A stretch of 64,000 nt of DNA from Rhynchosporium graminicola (lineage: Eukaryota > Ascomycota > Leotiomycetes > Helotiales > Ploettnerulaceae): contig FJUW01000021.1 of assembly GCA_900074885.1 (NCBI GenBank), positions 1-64,000 on the forward strand. Reading direction: 5' to 3'. The notes beneath the pieces are model-generated. The model made no database searches. It worked only from the letters and a program-made list of their open reading frames with translations, and was not told the DNA's origin. The first letter of the stretch is position 1. Each line of letters begins with the position of its first letter. The position numbers and the translations under genes are program-made. This document shows, one piece after another, positions 35,938-48,648 of this stretch.

Positions 35938-35967
35938 GGTCTGTCTGTCTGTCTGTCTGTCTGTCTG
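35938..35967 (+). repeat. (TCTG)n microsatellite
   Basis: Seven or so consecutive TCTG units, preceded by imperfect TCTG/TTTGG units from 35880. It lies in the upstream region or 5' leader of the SUN-family gene. Confidence 0.9.
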
Positions 35968-36247
35968 ATCTCGGTCAGAGGGGGAGAGGAGGGGGGGCAC
36001 GAGCTCGAAGCCGCTTTGCTTTGCTCTTTGCCTTGCTTTTTCCTCTTCACTGGCCTGTGTCCGTCCCTGCTTCATCATCCCATCTATCTCATCACCATCA
36101 TCCCTCCTCCTCCTCCTGCTGTCCTCTCGCGTGCGTGCTGCATCTTGTCTACATCACACACAAAAACACACTCATTTGGTTGAGTTGTCGCTACTGTCCT
36201 TACCATATCAGCCAGCATTGCAAATTCATCGCAAATTCATCGCAAGG

Positions 36248-36276
36248 CACACACACACACACACATACACACACAC
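36248..36276 (+). repeat. (AC)n microsatellite
   Basis: A run of AC dinucleotides with one AT interruption, about 195 bases upstream of the SUN-family start codon. It may fall in the promoter or 5' UTR. Confidence 0.9.
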
Positions 36277-36468
36277 TCGCTCATGCAGCACTCGGGACAT
36301 GTTTGGATATAGCGCTGGGCAACTTCAATAACACTCGTTCCGCATCCAAGTCGCCAAAGCATCGAGGAATTGGATATTAGTTTGGATAGGATTGGCAACC
36401 CGAATATAACCCTACGCCAGAGTCTGGCCCTCGCTTGACGACCAGATTCGTTCGTTGCGATACACGCG
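36277..36468 (+). promoter_or_regulatory. Probable leader of the SUN-family gene
   Basis: Stretch between the AC repeat and ATG 36469. There is no upstream ATG that is clearly in frame with the protein. The long pyrimidine-rich tract before it (about 35870-36190) is typical of strongly expressed fungal promoters, an inference only. Confidence 0.35.
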
Positions 36469-38134
36469 ATGAGGCTCTTGGAGATTCAGTCCGCGATTGG
36501 CGCTGCCATTGTGCTACTTGGATCGCCTTGCGACGCGAGATCCGGTCATCGCTTTTCGCATTTGGATATTTTGGAGAAGAGACATAGTCACAATAGGCGA
36601 CATGCGTCGCAGCGGGCCGATGGCCACGAGCATGCCTTGCAGAAGCGGACAACGTGCCCCTTCCCTTCGGATGCTGGTCTGGTCCCGGTGACACCAGACT
36701 CTCCAAACGGAGGTTGGGCGCAATCTCCAGACCAACCTTGCACGGCAGGAAAGTATTGTCCCTATGCTTGTCCATCTGGGGAGGTTATGGCGCAATGGAA
36801 TCCCAAGGCAACCTCGTACAGTTATCCGTTGTCCATGGTAAGATCAGATTTTCGAGGAACTCGGCAGAACTTGCGGTCACTGACTTTCCTAGGATGGTGG
36901 TTTGTACTGTGATTCAAACGGCAAAGCCTCCAAGCCATTCCCCAACAAGCCCTATTGCGTAGGAGGGGCCGGTTCAGTCGGAGTAAAGAACACTTGTGGA
37001 AAGGTCGTTTCCTTTTGCCAGACTGTTTTGCCGGGAGGCGAGTCTATGCTTATCCCAACTCAAGTCGATAGCTGGGCAGGTCTCGCGGTTCCAGACCCAA
37101 GTTACTGGGCCAGCACGGCAGCTCAGTATGTCTCCCGAAACGAGCTTTGAGATCTCGCTAATGTCGATAGCTACTACGTAAATGCTCCTGGCATCGGTAC
37201 GAGTGATGCTTGCATCTGGAGTGACGGTTCCAAGCCGCTGGGAAACTGGTCTCCATACGTGGCTGGTGCCAATCAAGATGCGTCCGGCAACACTTTCCTG
37301 AAGCTTGGATGGAACCCGAAGTTCACCGATTCAGATGCGATGTTCCCGAAAAGCAAACCGACCTTTGGCGTCAAGATTGTTTGCAAAGGTACTGGATGCA
37401 ATGGTACACCTTGCGCCATCGACCCATCAAAGTCTGATATTGGCGGAGTCACGAGCGCTGATCAAGCATCCGGAGCTGGAGGAGCCAATTTCTGCGTCGT
37501 GACTGTTCCCAAAGGAGAGACAGCCGACATCGTCGTTTTCAACACTGATGGATCCAGCGACTCAGGCTCATCAGACCTCCTTGGAAACAATGCCGCAAAG
37601 GCGATTCCTCCCAGTCCCGAAACTCCCACGCCCACACCTACGCCTACGCCTACGCCTACTCCTACACCGACACCAACACCCACTCCTACACTTACACCCA
37701 CCCCAACACTCAGTTCGTCATCGACTACATCTATCAGCTCAACCATGTCGTCGTCCTCGTCATCATCATCATTGTCCTCATCGTCTTCGTCTAGCTCAGA
37801 TGGATCAATCACAACCTACGAGCCAGTACCCATTATCACAACAACTTCAACTTCATCTTCATCTTCATCTTCATCATCTGTGAACACAACCACGCCATAC
37901 CCAACGCAGGATTCTCCACATGTGCTCTTCGAGGAGAAGAATAGGACCCTAACTTCAGGCAACAGCTCATCACCCATGGGCAGCGGCTCAGCAACAATCA
38001 TGTCGCCGACCACCCCTGTCGAAAGTCCAATCGCAGCCTCAACAAAGAAGTCCGGCGCACCAGAGACGATCGTCACATCAAGCAGCCTCTTCAGCTTGGT
38101 AGTCATGTTCGCCGTCGCGAGTTACATGCTCTAG
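36469..38134 (+). CDS. SUN-family cell-wall protein (Sim1/Uth1/Sun4 type), 3 exons, 521 aa
   Basis: Exons 36469-36837, 36893-37125 and 37171-38134; introns of 55 and 45 nt. A signal peptide (about 1-23) and two dibasic KR sites (LEKRHSH, LQKRTTC) suggest secretion and Kex2-type processing. The SUN domain follows: CPYACPSGEVMAQWNP, GGLYCDSNGK, CGKVVSFCQTVLPGGESM, WNPKFTD and VCKGTGCNGTPCAIDPS. SUN proteins act in septation and wall remodelling and bind beta-1,3-glucan. Unlike yeast relatives, the C-terminus adds a Thr-Pro repeat (about residues 351-380), long Ser tracts and a terminal hydrophobic segment (LFSLVVMFAVASYML) that fits a GPI signal. Confidence 0.9.
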
Positions 38135-40378
38135 AGTTTCGGCTCACTTCCACGGGCCGGACTTTCGCAGCAAGAGCGCTCCAACGACAGTTTCTGCCTC
38201 GTTCGAACCCCAGGCGGTCGAGCGCCGTCCGAACCACCAGTTTCGAATTTGAACTGGCTTGCCTTCTTCGATCTGCCATCGTACTTTATTAAATGGCCGT
38301 GTTTTATATATGCTTTGTAATGTGTCTGGATATACGTAATACGTCTTACTCGCTTGCTCGCTTTGCTGCTATTTGGTTTACATCCCTTTGAGAATTTGGC
38401 CGGCCTCAACTCATATGCAATATTACCATCACACATTCCAGATCTCAACCCACATCCAATCCAAGTCATACGGTCGCGCCAACCATCATTTTACATATAT
38501 TCTTCAGACTGCACATATCATATTGCTTTCGCACCACATATGCTATCTATTGCGATTGCCCACCATCTCGCTGCGGGCTCCTCGGCAGAGTAGGTGAGGC
38601 AGAGCGGTCAAGAAGATCGAGTATGTTGCTGTTTTTTTTGGTTCTCGTCTTTGATACCCTGTCCTGCAGTTTCAGGCTTTGGGATAATGCTTTTGGAAGT
38701 CATTGGATTGTTGTTTATATCTTTGGTGGATACCCCTCTCCCCACCTATCCTTTGGTTATATAGGTGGATATTTTCTTGTCGGTGTGTTGGCTGGCTTTT
38801 GATTTGATTTGGACCTGGGATTTGATCGATCTTGTTTTTGGGAGGCCTTTTAGGGTTGTAGGATGGCAATAAAGCGAGTAAGCCTTCGAGCAAAGCAACA
38901 TAGCAAAACGAAATGTGTTGTTGGTTCATTTGAGCCGCTTTCTTTACGAAGTTCATGTGGGTTGATGTGATGGATGGCAAGGTCGGTATATATCTATATC
39001 GTTGGTATCGAGATGAAAAATATATTCTTTCTTTTGGAAGCAGGATTTTGGATACATGGCTTTGATGTGAAATTGAAATACAGCTCGTTATCCATAGAGC
39101 TGTCATTGTGTAAGTGCTAGGCGGGCAACAATATTTACGGGACGGTGAGGTGAGGTGGTACCTTAGAGGCAATGGCAGGGGTAATTGAATGGCACGGAAC
39201 GGTCAGATGACGGCCCAAGGTCTGGCGTTTAAATCATGCAAGAAAGAAGGAATCACCCGAGGGCGGGTCTCTGCTGATTTTTTCATTACTATCCTTTTAC
39301 TCTTGAATGAATATCTTTGAATTATGATTTTCCAACGCAACCTTGTCCTTTAGCGATTGTTCCCTTCTTATACCTTGATTTATATACCGAACTATCCAGA
39401 GACTATTACTTGATGATTATCTTCCACCTACACTTACCTGTAAGGCAGTACAGGTAAGAGCCTCGTCGTGCCTTCCTACTTGGATATATAGAGTGAATAA
39501 AACCTAGTTGGATAGTATACTTTGGTAGTATTGATATCAAGATATCTAGCTTATTAACTTTGAGAAGATGATATCATAGAGTTAGTATTTAGTTGATTTA
39601 GCCATGAGTAGATAGGTATGGATGGCAACTAGCGTGAATATAGATAGGTTCGTCGAAGGGAGTGAGGTAATCGAAGAAAGTTTCATTGAAATGCTGTATC
39701 TGCTATACAGTATCATTTGATTCGTCTTCTTGCTATTGAATTGTTCTTGGAGAAGCGAAGAACGCTCTTAAGGAAGAAGGTAGGACAGGAACGGATGGGG
39801 ACCTATGCCCCTGATGATTCCTTCTCACTTATAAGGTAATTGTGATAGATTATTGAAGAGCTTTCGCCTAGCTGTTCGTTTGCTCCTGCGCTTATCCGTA
39901 GGGTAGAGTCAAGACTCAAGCGTTAAATCATCTAGATAGACTTAGAGCTGCTCTAGGCAGTAAGAGCACTTCAGAGCTATGTTACCAAGTCAAGACAAAT
40001 TAAGCTTATTTGTAACAACCATATTTTGTACTTTGAACTCAGTTGTTTTAATTTATCTATTCCCTGCACTTGGGAGTTTGTAAATTACTTTTAACTATCG
40101 CCTCTTGAATTGAGTTTTCATCTATACAATCTTGCTATCAAATGGATTTGAAAGTAGATATTCCAAGCACACTACATATTCCACGGTTCTGTGCATTCGC
40201 GCAGTCACGTGTGTCTGTCCCGGCTCGATCCCATTTTCTGCCGAAGCTTCAGAATCGCGTCCAAACCGCTCTCCTCACTGCCGCACAACTCATCTTTACC
40301 AGATCACGTATATCTCCCAATTTTCAAGGCTGATTGCCTGGCAGGCTCCAGTCAAAGGTCATCTCAGATTTGCTGAAG
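38135..40378. other. Long spacer between SUN and the coiled-coil protein gene
   Basis: About 2.2 kb. The first part is the SUN 3' flank. 39380-40090 is AT-rich with eroded-looking sequence and several short direct and inverted words. The plus ORF at 40132-40533 overlaps the start of the next gene in another frame and is not supported. The promoter of the next gene lies within the last few hundred bases. Confidence 0.45.
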
Positions 40379-43300
40379 ATGGCACAATCCTCATCCGGAG
40401 CCCCGGACAGCTCATCCATATCAAATATCGCACCTTCACCAGCGGCCTCACAGCCCGCGGCCATCTCAAACGCTCAAAACCAATTTCTCACCTCTTCAGC
40501 CCTAACACGCACCTCATCATGTGTCGAGTATGACCGACTCGTCGGCAAGATCATGCGCGAGAATTTCTGGAATCTGGAACCTTTCACCGTTGGTCTCAAC
40601 CCTCGACTGTTTGATTTCCACAAGGAGTACATCAGAAGCAAAGCGCCACATATCAAGGCGAAAAGCAGGCTGTTGCGGAGAGTTTTGGCTAGGATGGCTG
40701 AGGTAAGTGTTTTCTCTCGTTGGTTTTGGTCTTGCAGCAGGCAGGTGAACTCTAATTGATATTTGTGTTACAGGATGAACATCTCTATCTTGCTTCTTCT
40801 AATCCGGTTCTGTATATCACGCATCCTAATCGCTCCACTGTGGATTATCTGGTCATGGGTGATGATCCTCCTTGGATTGCGCATTTCTTCAATGGCTCAC
40901 AGGCGTATCCTCATATTGAGGAAGCGATGAGTCGTATTACTCACTTCTTGGACAGTGGTCGCAGATTCCAACGTAAGTCCCCTCTTTAATAGTTTAGCCG
41001 TGCTTCGTCTCAAATGTTGAACTTCAACATTTTCAATTTGAGGCAGGTGGTTCTGTGCAGTAATGAGCTGACCACTTTAAGCTCCAACTCGGCTGCCCAC
41101 TGTAGGAGTTTCGCGCGCTTCCGGTTTCGCCATCTCAAGACTCAAGACCGAGGAGTTACCTTCTGTTGAAGAGTACATCGATTTCGTTCATTTTATTGTC
41201 CAATCGGGCAGCAGTCCAGGCTCATCTGGTATTATTCGCGAAGACCACTTCTTTCCGAGTCTTGCTGTCTTGCCAGATGCAGAGGTTAGGAAGCGAGCGA
41301 ATTTGATCAGGCGATTGACGAGTAGGATGGTTGAGGTGAGTAATTTATCTGACTCCGAGTGTAATTCCATTAACAATTGTAGGATGGTGTCTTGTCGAGA
41401 GTCTCAGCGGAAGATGGTACCTATGTGTTACATCGGGATTGTCGTCCTTCAGATTACACGGAAGATCGAGGCTTGACTGATAGCTCACATTGGGTTTGGA
41501 CTTTCAAAAAGTGGGCTGCACTTGATTCAGTTGCGGAAAAGGCAGTGGAAAACCTTGATAAGTTCTTGATGGAGATCTCTCCTGCTGGTACGTAGTTGAA
41601 GTCTCCGAGAAAAGAAAAGCCGTACTAATGTTTCCTGCGTAGAAAGCGCTATAGTCAAGATTGAGGTAAGAAACTTGGTACGACAACTGACATCCACTGA
41701 CACCTCTAGCCTGAGAATGAGGATGAGTCACCTTCCTCAAAGCTTAAGCCCGTCTCTCGCATCAAGCAAGATGATGAGGTCTATATTGTCAAGGTATGAA
41801 ACATTCTGTAGTTGCGTTGCAGGGATGGCTGACAGATTCTAAGCAAGAACTTACAGCACCATCGAGTATCAGGAGCCGAGCCCCGAAGACAGCTCGACCA
41901 AAGCACAAACCCAACGACCATAACGTAAGTTCCAGCTCCAGGTCCGAGTCTAGCGGATCGGACCAGTCCAGTATTGTTCCCATTCTCACGCGTCGAAAAA
42001 GCCCATCTATTATTGAGATATCTTCTTCGCCAGACCCGGAACTGGAGCCAGAAGACTCTCTCATGACTTCCATCGAAGACATCGATGAGAGATCACCTAT
42101 TGCAATTCAACGCCGTGAGGAAAAGGTAGGTGTCCTGTCCATAGTATATCATGCATTGCTGATTTCCAAAGTCGTATGTGGACTATTTTGGTGATACTGC
42201 GGAGGACCGACGATATATTTTCCCTTCGAAGGCGCATATGGAGTTCGATGCGTTGCATGCTAAATATAAAAATGATTCCTTTGAGGTGATCATTAAGAAG
42301 ACCTTGAGAGGGTACATGTTTCAAATAGTTTGTCACGATTGCAATGGTCGTCTAGTAGCCGCGAAGTACGACGGCTCGCTTTCCAAACTTAAGTTACATT
42401 TAGATGCAAAGCAACATGTATCAAATGTTCAATCAAAGGTGAAGAAGACGAAAGGCACGCGCGTCGGAAAGCAACATACACAACAAAGGTTTAAGGCTCT
42501 CAAACAGGCTTCAGAGCAAAGAGACGTTGATAACAACATGCACGGTCCACGGTCGCCCTTCCTTCCCCCACAACCAGATACGGACCCACCTATCGATCGT
42601 AATCCACAGGTTTCTCCTTCGGCTCAAGACATGGAAAGTTTGCGATCTCTTTGGGGCCTTCCCAAGAAAGCTTTCAACTATAAATCGCCTCACGAAAAGG
42701 TAGCAACTCCACACCCCTCCAACCACGACTCATCTCCACCAACCATGGCGGGTCCGTCTCGGTCAAGGCCAACTCCACAGTTGAATGCCCAAGATTCACT
42801 TGAGGAGCTACGCAAAGAGACAACTGAAAGACTCGAGAACTTGATATCGGCTAACAAGAGACGGAAAATCAACCTTGATCAAAAACTGAGTCACTACGAT
42901 ACGCTACTGGGCGAAACAGGTACAAGATGCGGAGGATTGGAGGAGAAACTGGCTACCCTTGGATCTCGTCACGACCAGCACGAAGCAGAATTCGAAAATC
43001 TAGCTGGAATTCTGGCAACCGGGCTTGAGACTCTTTTACAGACTACTAGCCAGAGACAGGAAATACCTGATGAGGCCACAGAGCAGTTGGAAGCACTGAC
43101 AGAGCAGTTGGAAGCACTGCTAACTAGAGATGAACAACATGAAGTCCGGTGGAGCGAGCAGGAACAGACCCGCATCAAATTCTCGGCGGCCATTGAAGAT
43201 CTGGGCCAGGGCCAGAAGGCTTTGGAGAGCAGAATTGGCAGCGTGGAGGCTCGACAATATCCCTCGAGAGCTACGAAGGAAGTAGCTATTAATGCAAGAA

Positions 43301-44472
43301 TCAAGGACCTCGAATCGTCTAAGACTCAGCTTCTGGAGAGTCAGAAACAACTCGAGCAAGACAATACAGTTATGAATGCCAGATTCGTGCTTTTGGAGCA
43401 GACTGATGAGTCTCTAGATGAGGCTGCGTCGTTGCTTACCGGTATTGCGACGCGAGTTGAGAATCTAGAAATGGTTCGCAACGAGGCATTAGAAATCGAC
43501 CACAGCTTCAAAGAGAGCCAGAAGACTCTCACCGACAGAATTAATGCCCTCGAGCAACAGATATCGACGCCGAGCAGCTCAACTAGTATGGTCCCCGCTG
43601 GGCCGATCAGCGAGATGATTGCACTCCTCAGGGAACGTTGCACAGCTCAGGATGAACATATAAATCGTCTTAACAAAGCATCAAAGAAAGTCACCAAGTG
43701 GATAGATTACTATGAGAAATTGTCAACAGCTCAGAAATCCCACCTCTTGCTTCTCGAAAGCAAACAGGCCGACGAGGCAGCAGCCAGGGTGGAATTCGAG
43801 GAGCGTATGGAGGAATCACTAGATGCAAGCAGAGTGCGGGAAGAAAACATGGCGGATCGTTTGGAGCAGCTACTGAAGGACAGCAAAGATAGGGAGGACA
43901 TGATGATAGCGCGTATCAAGAAGTTGGAGCAGAGGGAGGAACATGTTTCTGGACAACTTGCGCTTCTGAAGACTTATGCGCCGAGAAGTGTTGCGGGAAG
44001 TGTTGTGGGAAGTGACAACGAGAATGCCGCGCCAATTACGCCGAGATCTCGCACAGGCGCGATTCTACCACCAATAGCCCAACCATTTCTGGGATCTTCG
44101 CAAGCGCGTGCTAGCTCAAATACTCCGAGACAATCAAGTCAATCCAGTGGACGTGTTACGAAGGAAATTCACACCGGGCCAATTCTACCGTGGTCAGTGG
44201 CACCTTCGCAAATTGGTGCTGGTGCTAGTACTCCTACCCCATCAAAGCGGGTGATTGGAAGTACTTCGAAAACCTCTTTTATAACCCCAATCTTGCCTCC
44301 GCCTCGTCATCCATTTCGATCGACGTCGATGGGTTCTTTTCAGTCGAGCGCTGATGTTACTTCACCAAGATCAGCATCACCTCAGCCGAGCAGAAATGCT
44401 ACGAAGAGTCCTCAGAAGGAAGACACCCCCAAGAGCTCCCCGCTCAAAAATCGAAAGCCGAGGAAGTTTTGA
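40379..44472 (+). CDS. Zinc-finger / coiled-coil protein, 8 exons, 1215 aa, unknown function
   Basis: Exons 40379-40702, 40774-40972, 41106-41335, 41383-41587, 41643-41665, 41710-41793, 41844-42125 and 42172-44472. The first half has two related-looking blocks (LLRRVLARMAEDEHLYLAS and LIRRLTSRMVEDGVLSRVSA), each with an intron at the same Glu/Asp boundary, suggesting an internal duplication. Acidic and Ser-rich linkers follow. Near residues 503-531 there is a C-x2-C-x18-H-x5-H pattern (CHDCNGRLV...LHLDAKQH), a probable zinc finger. From about 655 to 1075 heptad-rich coiled coil dominates, ending in a Ser/Pro/Arg-rich tail with SPQKEDTPKSSPLKNRKPRK. A nuclear, DNA- or RNA-linked scaffold is plausible; no named family recognised. 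One exon is just 23 nt. Confidence 0.8.
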
Positions 44473-46961
44473 CCTGAATTTTAAAGGCTGTACATGGATG
44501 GCGATGGGGATCTCTTTATGGCGTTTAGGGTTGTGCATATGGAAGGGGTGGTTTGGAAAGAAGTGCTGCTTTTCGAGCAGCTCAACTTGCTGGCTCTGGG
44601 TGACTATGGAGTTTTATACCCGAAGCTTGGTGGTTCGCAGGCATTTTTATGGCGTTTTGTGGGTCTGGCTCGGATGGGTTGGGCAGCTGTAGTATTGTTT
44701 TGAGAAAAGGAGAGTCCGCAAGGAGAGGAGGGAAGAATTGGAATGGCGGGCGAGCGAGCTGTAATCAATTGTACAGAATCTGTACGACACCCTCAGAACT
44801 GCAAGTAGAGCAGCGTGATGTAATGAAATATTAGAAGAAATGGGCATTTTCACACATGCCTAGTGGGCCAATTTGCCTTTTGTTCTCATTCATATCTCCG
44901 CCCTCCACATTTGATGTGATATGATCGCTCGCTCGCACCGACCCCTTGTTTACACGAACGAACGAACGCGCTCGCGTGAACACCTGATTAATATATTGTA
45001 CTCACTCCCCTCTCCAAATTCTATCGGTATATTGCCCACCGCCAGCAGCGTCTGGCGGGAGGAAAAAAAAAGGAACCAATGCCATTGCCAATGCCAAATA
45101 CCCTATCAACCTCCCCAAAAACCTTCGATACCGTCCTCCAATACCTGTGTTCCAAACGCGCTTCTCCGGTCGCCCGCTCGCGCATTTGACCAAGCGTCTC
45201 AGCAACGAGGCGGGGGAAGATTTCGCGGTTGGCAGAAGGGGATTCTGGGGTTTTGTTGGTGGATGAGATGACAGGAGGGGGCCCATGCCTGCCTAGACTT
45301 TTATCTTCCTTCCGCGAATGTTATGACTGCTCTTTGGGAATCCCAACAGCATCACGAGGACTGAACCCTCTGCGCTCCTTGGCGGTGGTTCTTCGTATAA
45401 TAAGTAAAATTTGATTTATTTTAAATCAAATACGACTTGAAGAAAGGGGGATGGTGGCCACCTGTACCAGTGGTGGTGGTGAATTCTGTCTCTAGACGTG
45501 GTATTGTGTGTGTTCAAGAATATCGAGAGATTGGGGGTTCAGATCGTGTGCGGATGATGGGTATGTTTCTTTATAATAGAGGAGAGAAAGAAAGAAAGAG
45601 AGGAAGTGTATACCTTGTCTGTCCTTTATATCGTTGATGATATTGTTCTTTTCGTGTCGATCCTAAGTAGTTTCCAATTCTCTCCTTCCTGCTATATCTC
45701 CTCTCAAGTTTTAATGGACTCGCTATCTCCTTTCTTCCTCAAAAGCTTCTCCAGCCCCAAAATGAGCCCGCCCTACTATAGTTTATTCCTCTGGTTTTTT
45801 TTGAATCTTCTAGCTTAATATTGGAAGGTATATACTGGCAACTGGTATATATTTGCGGATGATAGGCCGGGGATCTGGGTGTGTATATGTAGGCTTTTAT
45901 TGTGGGGGAAAGGAACGCTTCTTCGTCTCAGTGATGGTGGTGGGGATGCAGTGCGATATGGAAAGTGCGGCCCAGGTTAGGAAATCTGATATTTCGACGC
46001 AGGGGGATCTGTGTGGATGTGTGTCGGAGAGTCATGGAGTTGCGAGAGCGGATCGAGGAGTTGTGTAAGAATGTCATCTCGGAGACGACTTTGATTGTTT
46101 CGCGTGTTTCTTGCGAGGTGCTTAGTTAGTGTGTCTCTTCTTGAATTTGAACAGGTGCAGCGGTGTATTTGACTACACTCGGGTTTTGGCGCGTTTGCAC
46201 TATGTGTAGGTTAGAGTAGAGTGGCACTACTTATTTCAGGACTCGATCTGGCAGGAGATATCAAGGGAATCGGTCTGTCTACCTGTTGTTGCTGTGCTTT
46301 TGCCATGCTGCCATGATGTCTGATGAGTGAATGCGATGACAGTCCCGCTAACTATATAAGCACACTTCTCTGACGTCAAAATTGACCTGGGATGTTCCGA
46401 GTATAACAAAACAAGCTTTCGTTCGTCTTGAAGAGCCCTCCTGAGTCAAGCCTCGATAAAACAGATAACCAGTCGCAAATGTGCTGTAAGCCAAGATCCA
46501 TAAGATAACAGTAATCAGAAGATTCCAGAACTTCAGGTGATGCTTCGATATAAATACTATCAAAGCCCGCCGCTCGTGTTAATAAGAAGCGCATCTCTTT
46601 TCACCTCACTCGCTGAGCAGCGAGCGACTTCTCACGCAACAAGCAATCAAGGAAGGTACGTAGGCGCATAAGGCAACACTATATCTATCTAGCTACAGCA
46701 ATAACAAATAGCACGTTCAATCGTACAGTCAGTATAGCAATAAGAACCAATAGCAAATCAAGAAAGTGACATCAAGCACACTTAACAAAGGCGTTTCAGC
46801 ACCTACCTACCTCATTTGCGCTTATGCGAAGTCGCGGTCGAAAACATATACACGAAAGAAATGCCTTACGTTATTGACCAGAGCACCAATTTCGCGCTAC
46901 TTCTTCTACAGCTCCTACGTAGAGGGATGTTGCTCTACTGCCACCTCGTCTAAATTCCTTA
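44473..46961. other. Long spacer, no gene recognised
   Basis: About 2.5 kb. It includes the 3' flank of the coiled-coil gene, AT-rich tracts and short ORFs. A minus ATG ORF at 46376-46594 (72 aa) overlaps another in a different frame and has no motif. 46620-46960 has a composition like eroded repeats. Confidence 0.45.
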
Positions 46962-47093
46962 TTACGCCTTAGGAGCAGCGCGAAGGTCAACAAATAAGCG
47001 AGGAATCCCTATTGGCTTGATTGAAGATAGATCCATACCCTTAATCGCATCAACGGCGTTGCAATAGCTTGTTTCCTGGAAGCGATCGGTCAT
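46962..47093 (-). pseudogene. Isolated 43-aa coding-like fragment
   Basis: ATG 47093 opens a short frame with protein-like composition (SYCNAVDAIKGMDLSSIKPI, then IPRLFVDLRAAPKA) ending in TAA. The surrounding sequence is broken in all frames. It may be the tail of a decayed gene or repeat protein. Low confidence. Confidence 0.25.
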
Positions 47094-47937
47094 ACTCTCA
47101 CCTAGGGTGAGAGGTGTGTGCCCAATTCATACGGGGTACGAGGTTTGGTCTTTGGGTAATAGTTAGGATAATGGATCTATGATTTTCTGTTCGAGGAATT
47201 GGAACGATCTGTTTCTATATAGCGAGAAGAGGCTAGGCGCATCCGGTGACGGTAGCGCAAAGATACATTATACAGACGGCTGATATAGGAGACCATACCG
47301 TGAGGTATATAGAATATAGGTATACAAAACTAACTATATCTCTACACTACTTGCAGGGCTTTACCATACAAACGAAACGAGTAATTGAGATCGTGTTACG
47401 AGATAGTAGCTAGACTTACAGATAGTTACTCGCGTGGACTGCGGCGGTGATCTGATCATATAGGCAAGGTGTGAAACAGCTTCGATAGAGAATTACATCT
47501 AGTGCCAAGGTTATTAAGATTTTTTCACGAGATCCAGCTCTCTTCTGTTATATACTCGAGAGGACCCCAGAACAACGTTTCATCAGATAGGCGCGAATAA
47601 TAGCATTTTACATGCCTGACTACACCTTTACATCCTTCGAAATCAGCCGCTTACAATCTTTCTGGACGTTTACCAGAGAATCATTACACCCATGCTACTA
47701 GCCTGCACGAGGTCCGTCTTTTGAGTTTGAGCTGGAAGAGGATTCGGCCTGAGAACCGCATCAGGAAGAGGTTGGATGTCGAGAGCTGTGGTGATGAGCT
47801 ATCTTTGCTTACAACTCAAAAAATGGAGTTCAAATACCTGATTGGATGACATTCCAAGTTCATGATTTCGCCAAGGCGGTTCCAATTTGTGCAACTCCTT
47901 ACGCCATCGCTCATGTCAAAACATGTCCATCAGTCAG
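47094..47937. other. Spacer 3' of SNU23
   Basis: About 840 bases, partly AT-rich, with no recognisable gene. The last part is presumably the SNU23 3' UTR. Confidence 0.45.
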
Positions 47938-48648
47938 TCACTTCTTCGATGTTCCAAACCCAGTGATACCCATGCTAGCCATCATATCCTCATCATCATG
48001 TTCGCCCTCAACCCTGACATCCTCTCCATACTCCGTTTTGACCTTGATTCCCTCCTCCTTTTTGACTCTTTCTCTCTCCCCCAGTGCCTTCCTCTTCTCC
48101 CTCCTCTCTTCCCTCCTTCTCTCCTCCTCCTCTTTCCTAACCTCCAGCCTCTCACCAAGCGTCTTTCCATCCCCCTTTCTCTCCTCCTCCATCCTCCCCC
48201 AAATCAACTCAATCCTTTCCTTCACCTCCTCCCTCGTCGCCCTCTTAACTTCACCCGTCTGTCCAATCGCCCTTAAATGCTGCATACTATTCTCATGTTC
48301 CACCCATTGCAAATTATCCTTAAACGTCAAATCACACTCCTTACAATAGAACCCCGCTCCTCTTCCTCTCTTTCCCGTAGCCGCCCCCGCGGGCATCAAT
48401 GTTACTTTGCCTACATTTGCGGAAACATCTAATCGAGAGGCGCGTGCTTGTGTGAGGGTTTCTTCGCCGGTAAGAGGAGCGTAATACTTCTTGCCGGCGA
48501 GCTTGGCTTCATAACGCGCTTTGCCTTCCTCTCTTTCTTTGGCTTCGCGGTCGGTGGCTTTTTGCGCGTATTCGGTGCGGTCGTACTTTTTGCGAAAATC
48601 GGTGTCTGAGGCGGCGGTTTCGTACGCGCCTTTCCTGGGGGCGGACAT
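47938..48648 (-). CDS. snu23: SNU23/ZMAT2-type U4/U6.U5 tri-snRNP zinc-finger protein, 236 aa
   Basis: Intronless. The U1-type C2H2 finger is exact: Cys102, Cys105, His118 and His124 (YCKECDLTF...WVEHENSMQH, C-x2-C-x12-H-x5-H). N-terminal family features are RKKYDRTEYAQKATDREAKE and KKYYAPLTGEETLTQAR; the C-terminal half is a charged Glu/Arg/Lys helix. Snu23 is a component of the spliceosomal B complex that acts near the 5' splice site during activation, in the nucleus. It is divergent from DPH5 across a 296-bp spacer, so the two probably share a promoter. Confidence 0.93.
   Translation of the reverse strand: MSAPRKGAYETAASDTDFRKKYDRTEYAQKATDREAKEREEGKARYEAKLAGKKYYAPLTGEETLTQARASRLDVSANVGKVTLMPAGAATGKRGRGAGFYCKECDLTFKDNLQWVEHENSMQHLRAIGQTGEVKRATREEVKERIELIWGRMEEERKGDGKTLGERLEVRKEEEERRREERREKRKALGERERVKKEEGIKVKTEYGEDVRVEGEHDDEDMMASMGITGFGTSKK

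Noticed and set aside
35517..36380. 287-codon ORF upstream of the SUN gene
   Set aside because: It runs through TCTG and AC microsatellites, its composition is Ser/Cys/Leu noise, and overlapping frames are equally open; it is best seen as promoter sequence.
37462..37812. Minus ORF with Gly-Val and Asp repeats
   Set aside because: It is the complement of the Thr-Pro and Ser repeats of the SUN gene.
38180..38260. GTTCGAA-containing segment resembling a tRNA T-arm
   Set aside because: No matching acceptor stem, D-arm or anticodon arm could be folded around it.
41794..41822. 29-nt intron in the coiled-coil protein gene
   Set aside because: Too short to splice; a 50-nt intron ending at the AAG at 41843, with a GCTGAC branch point, keeps the same frame.
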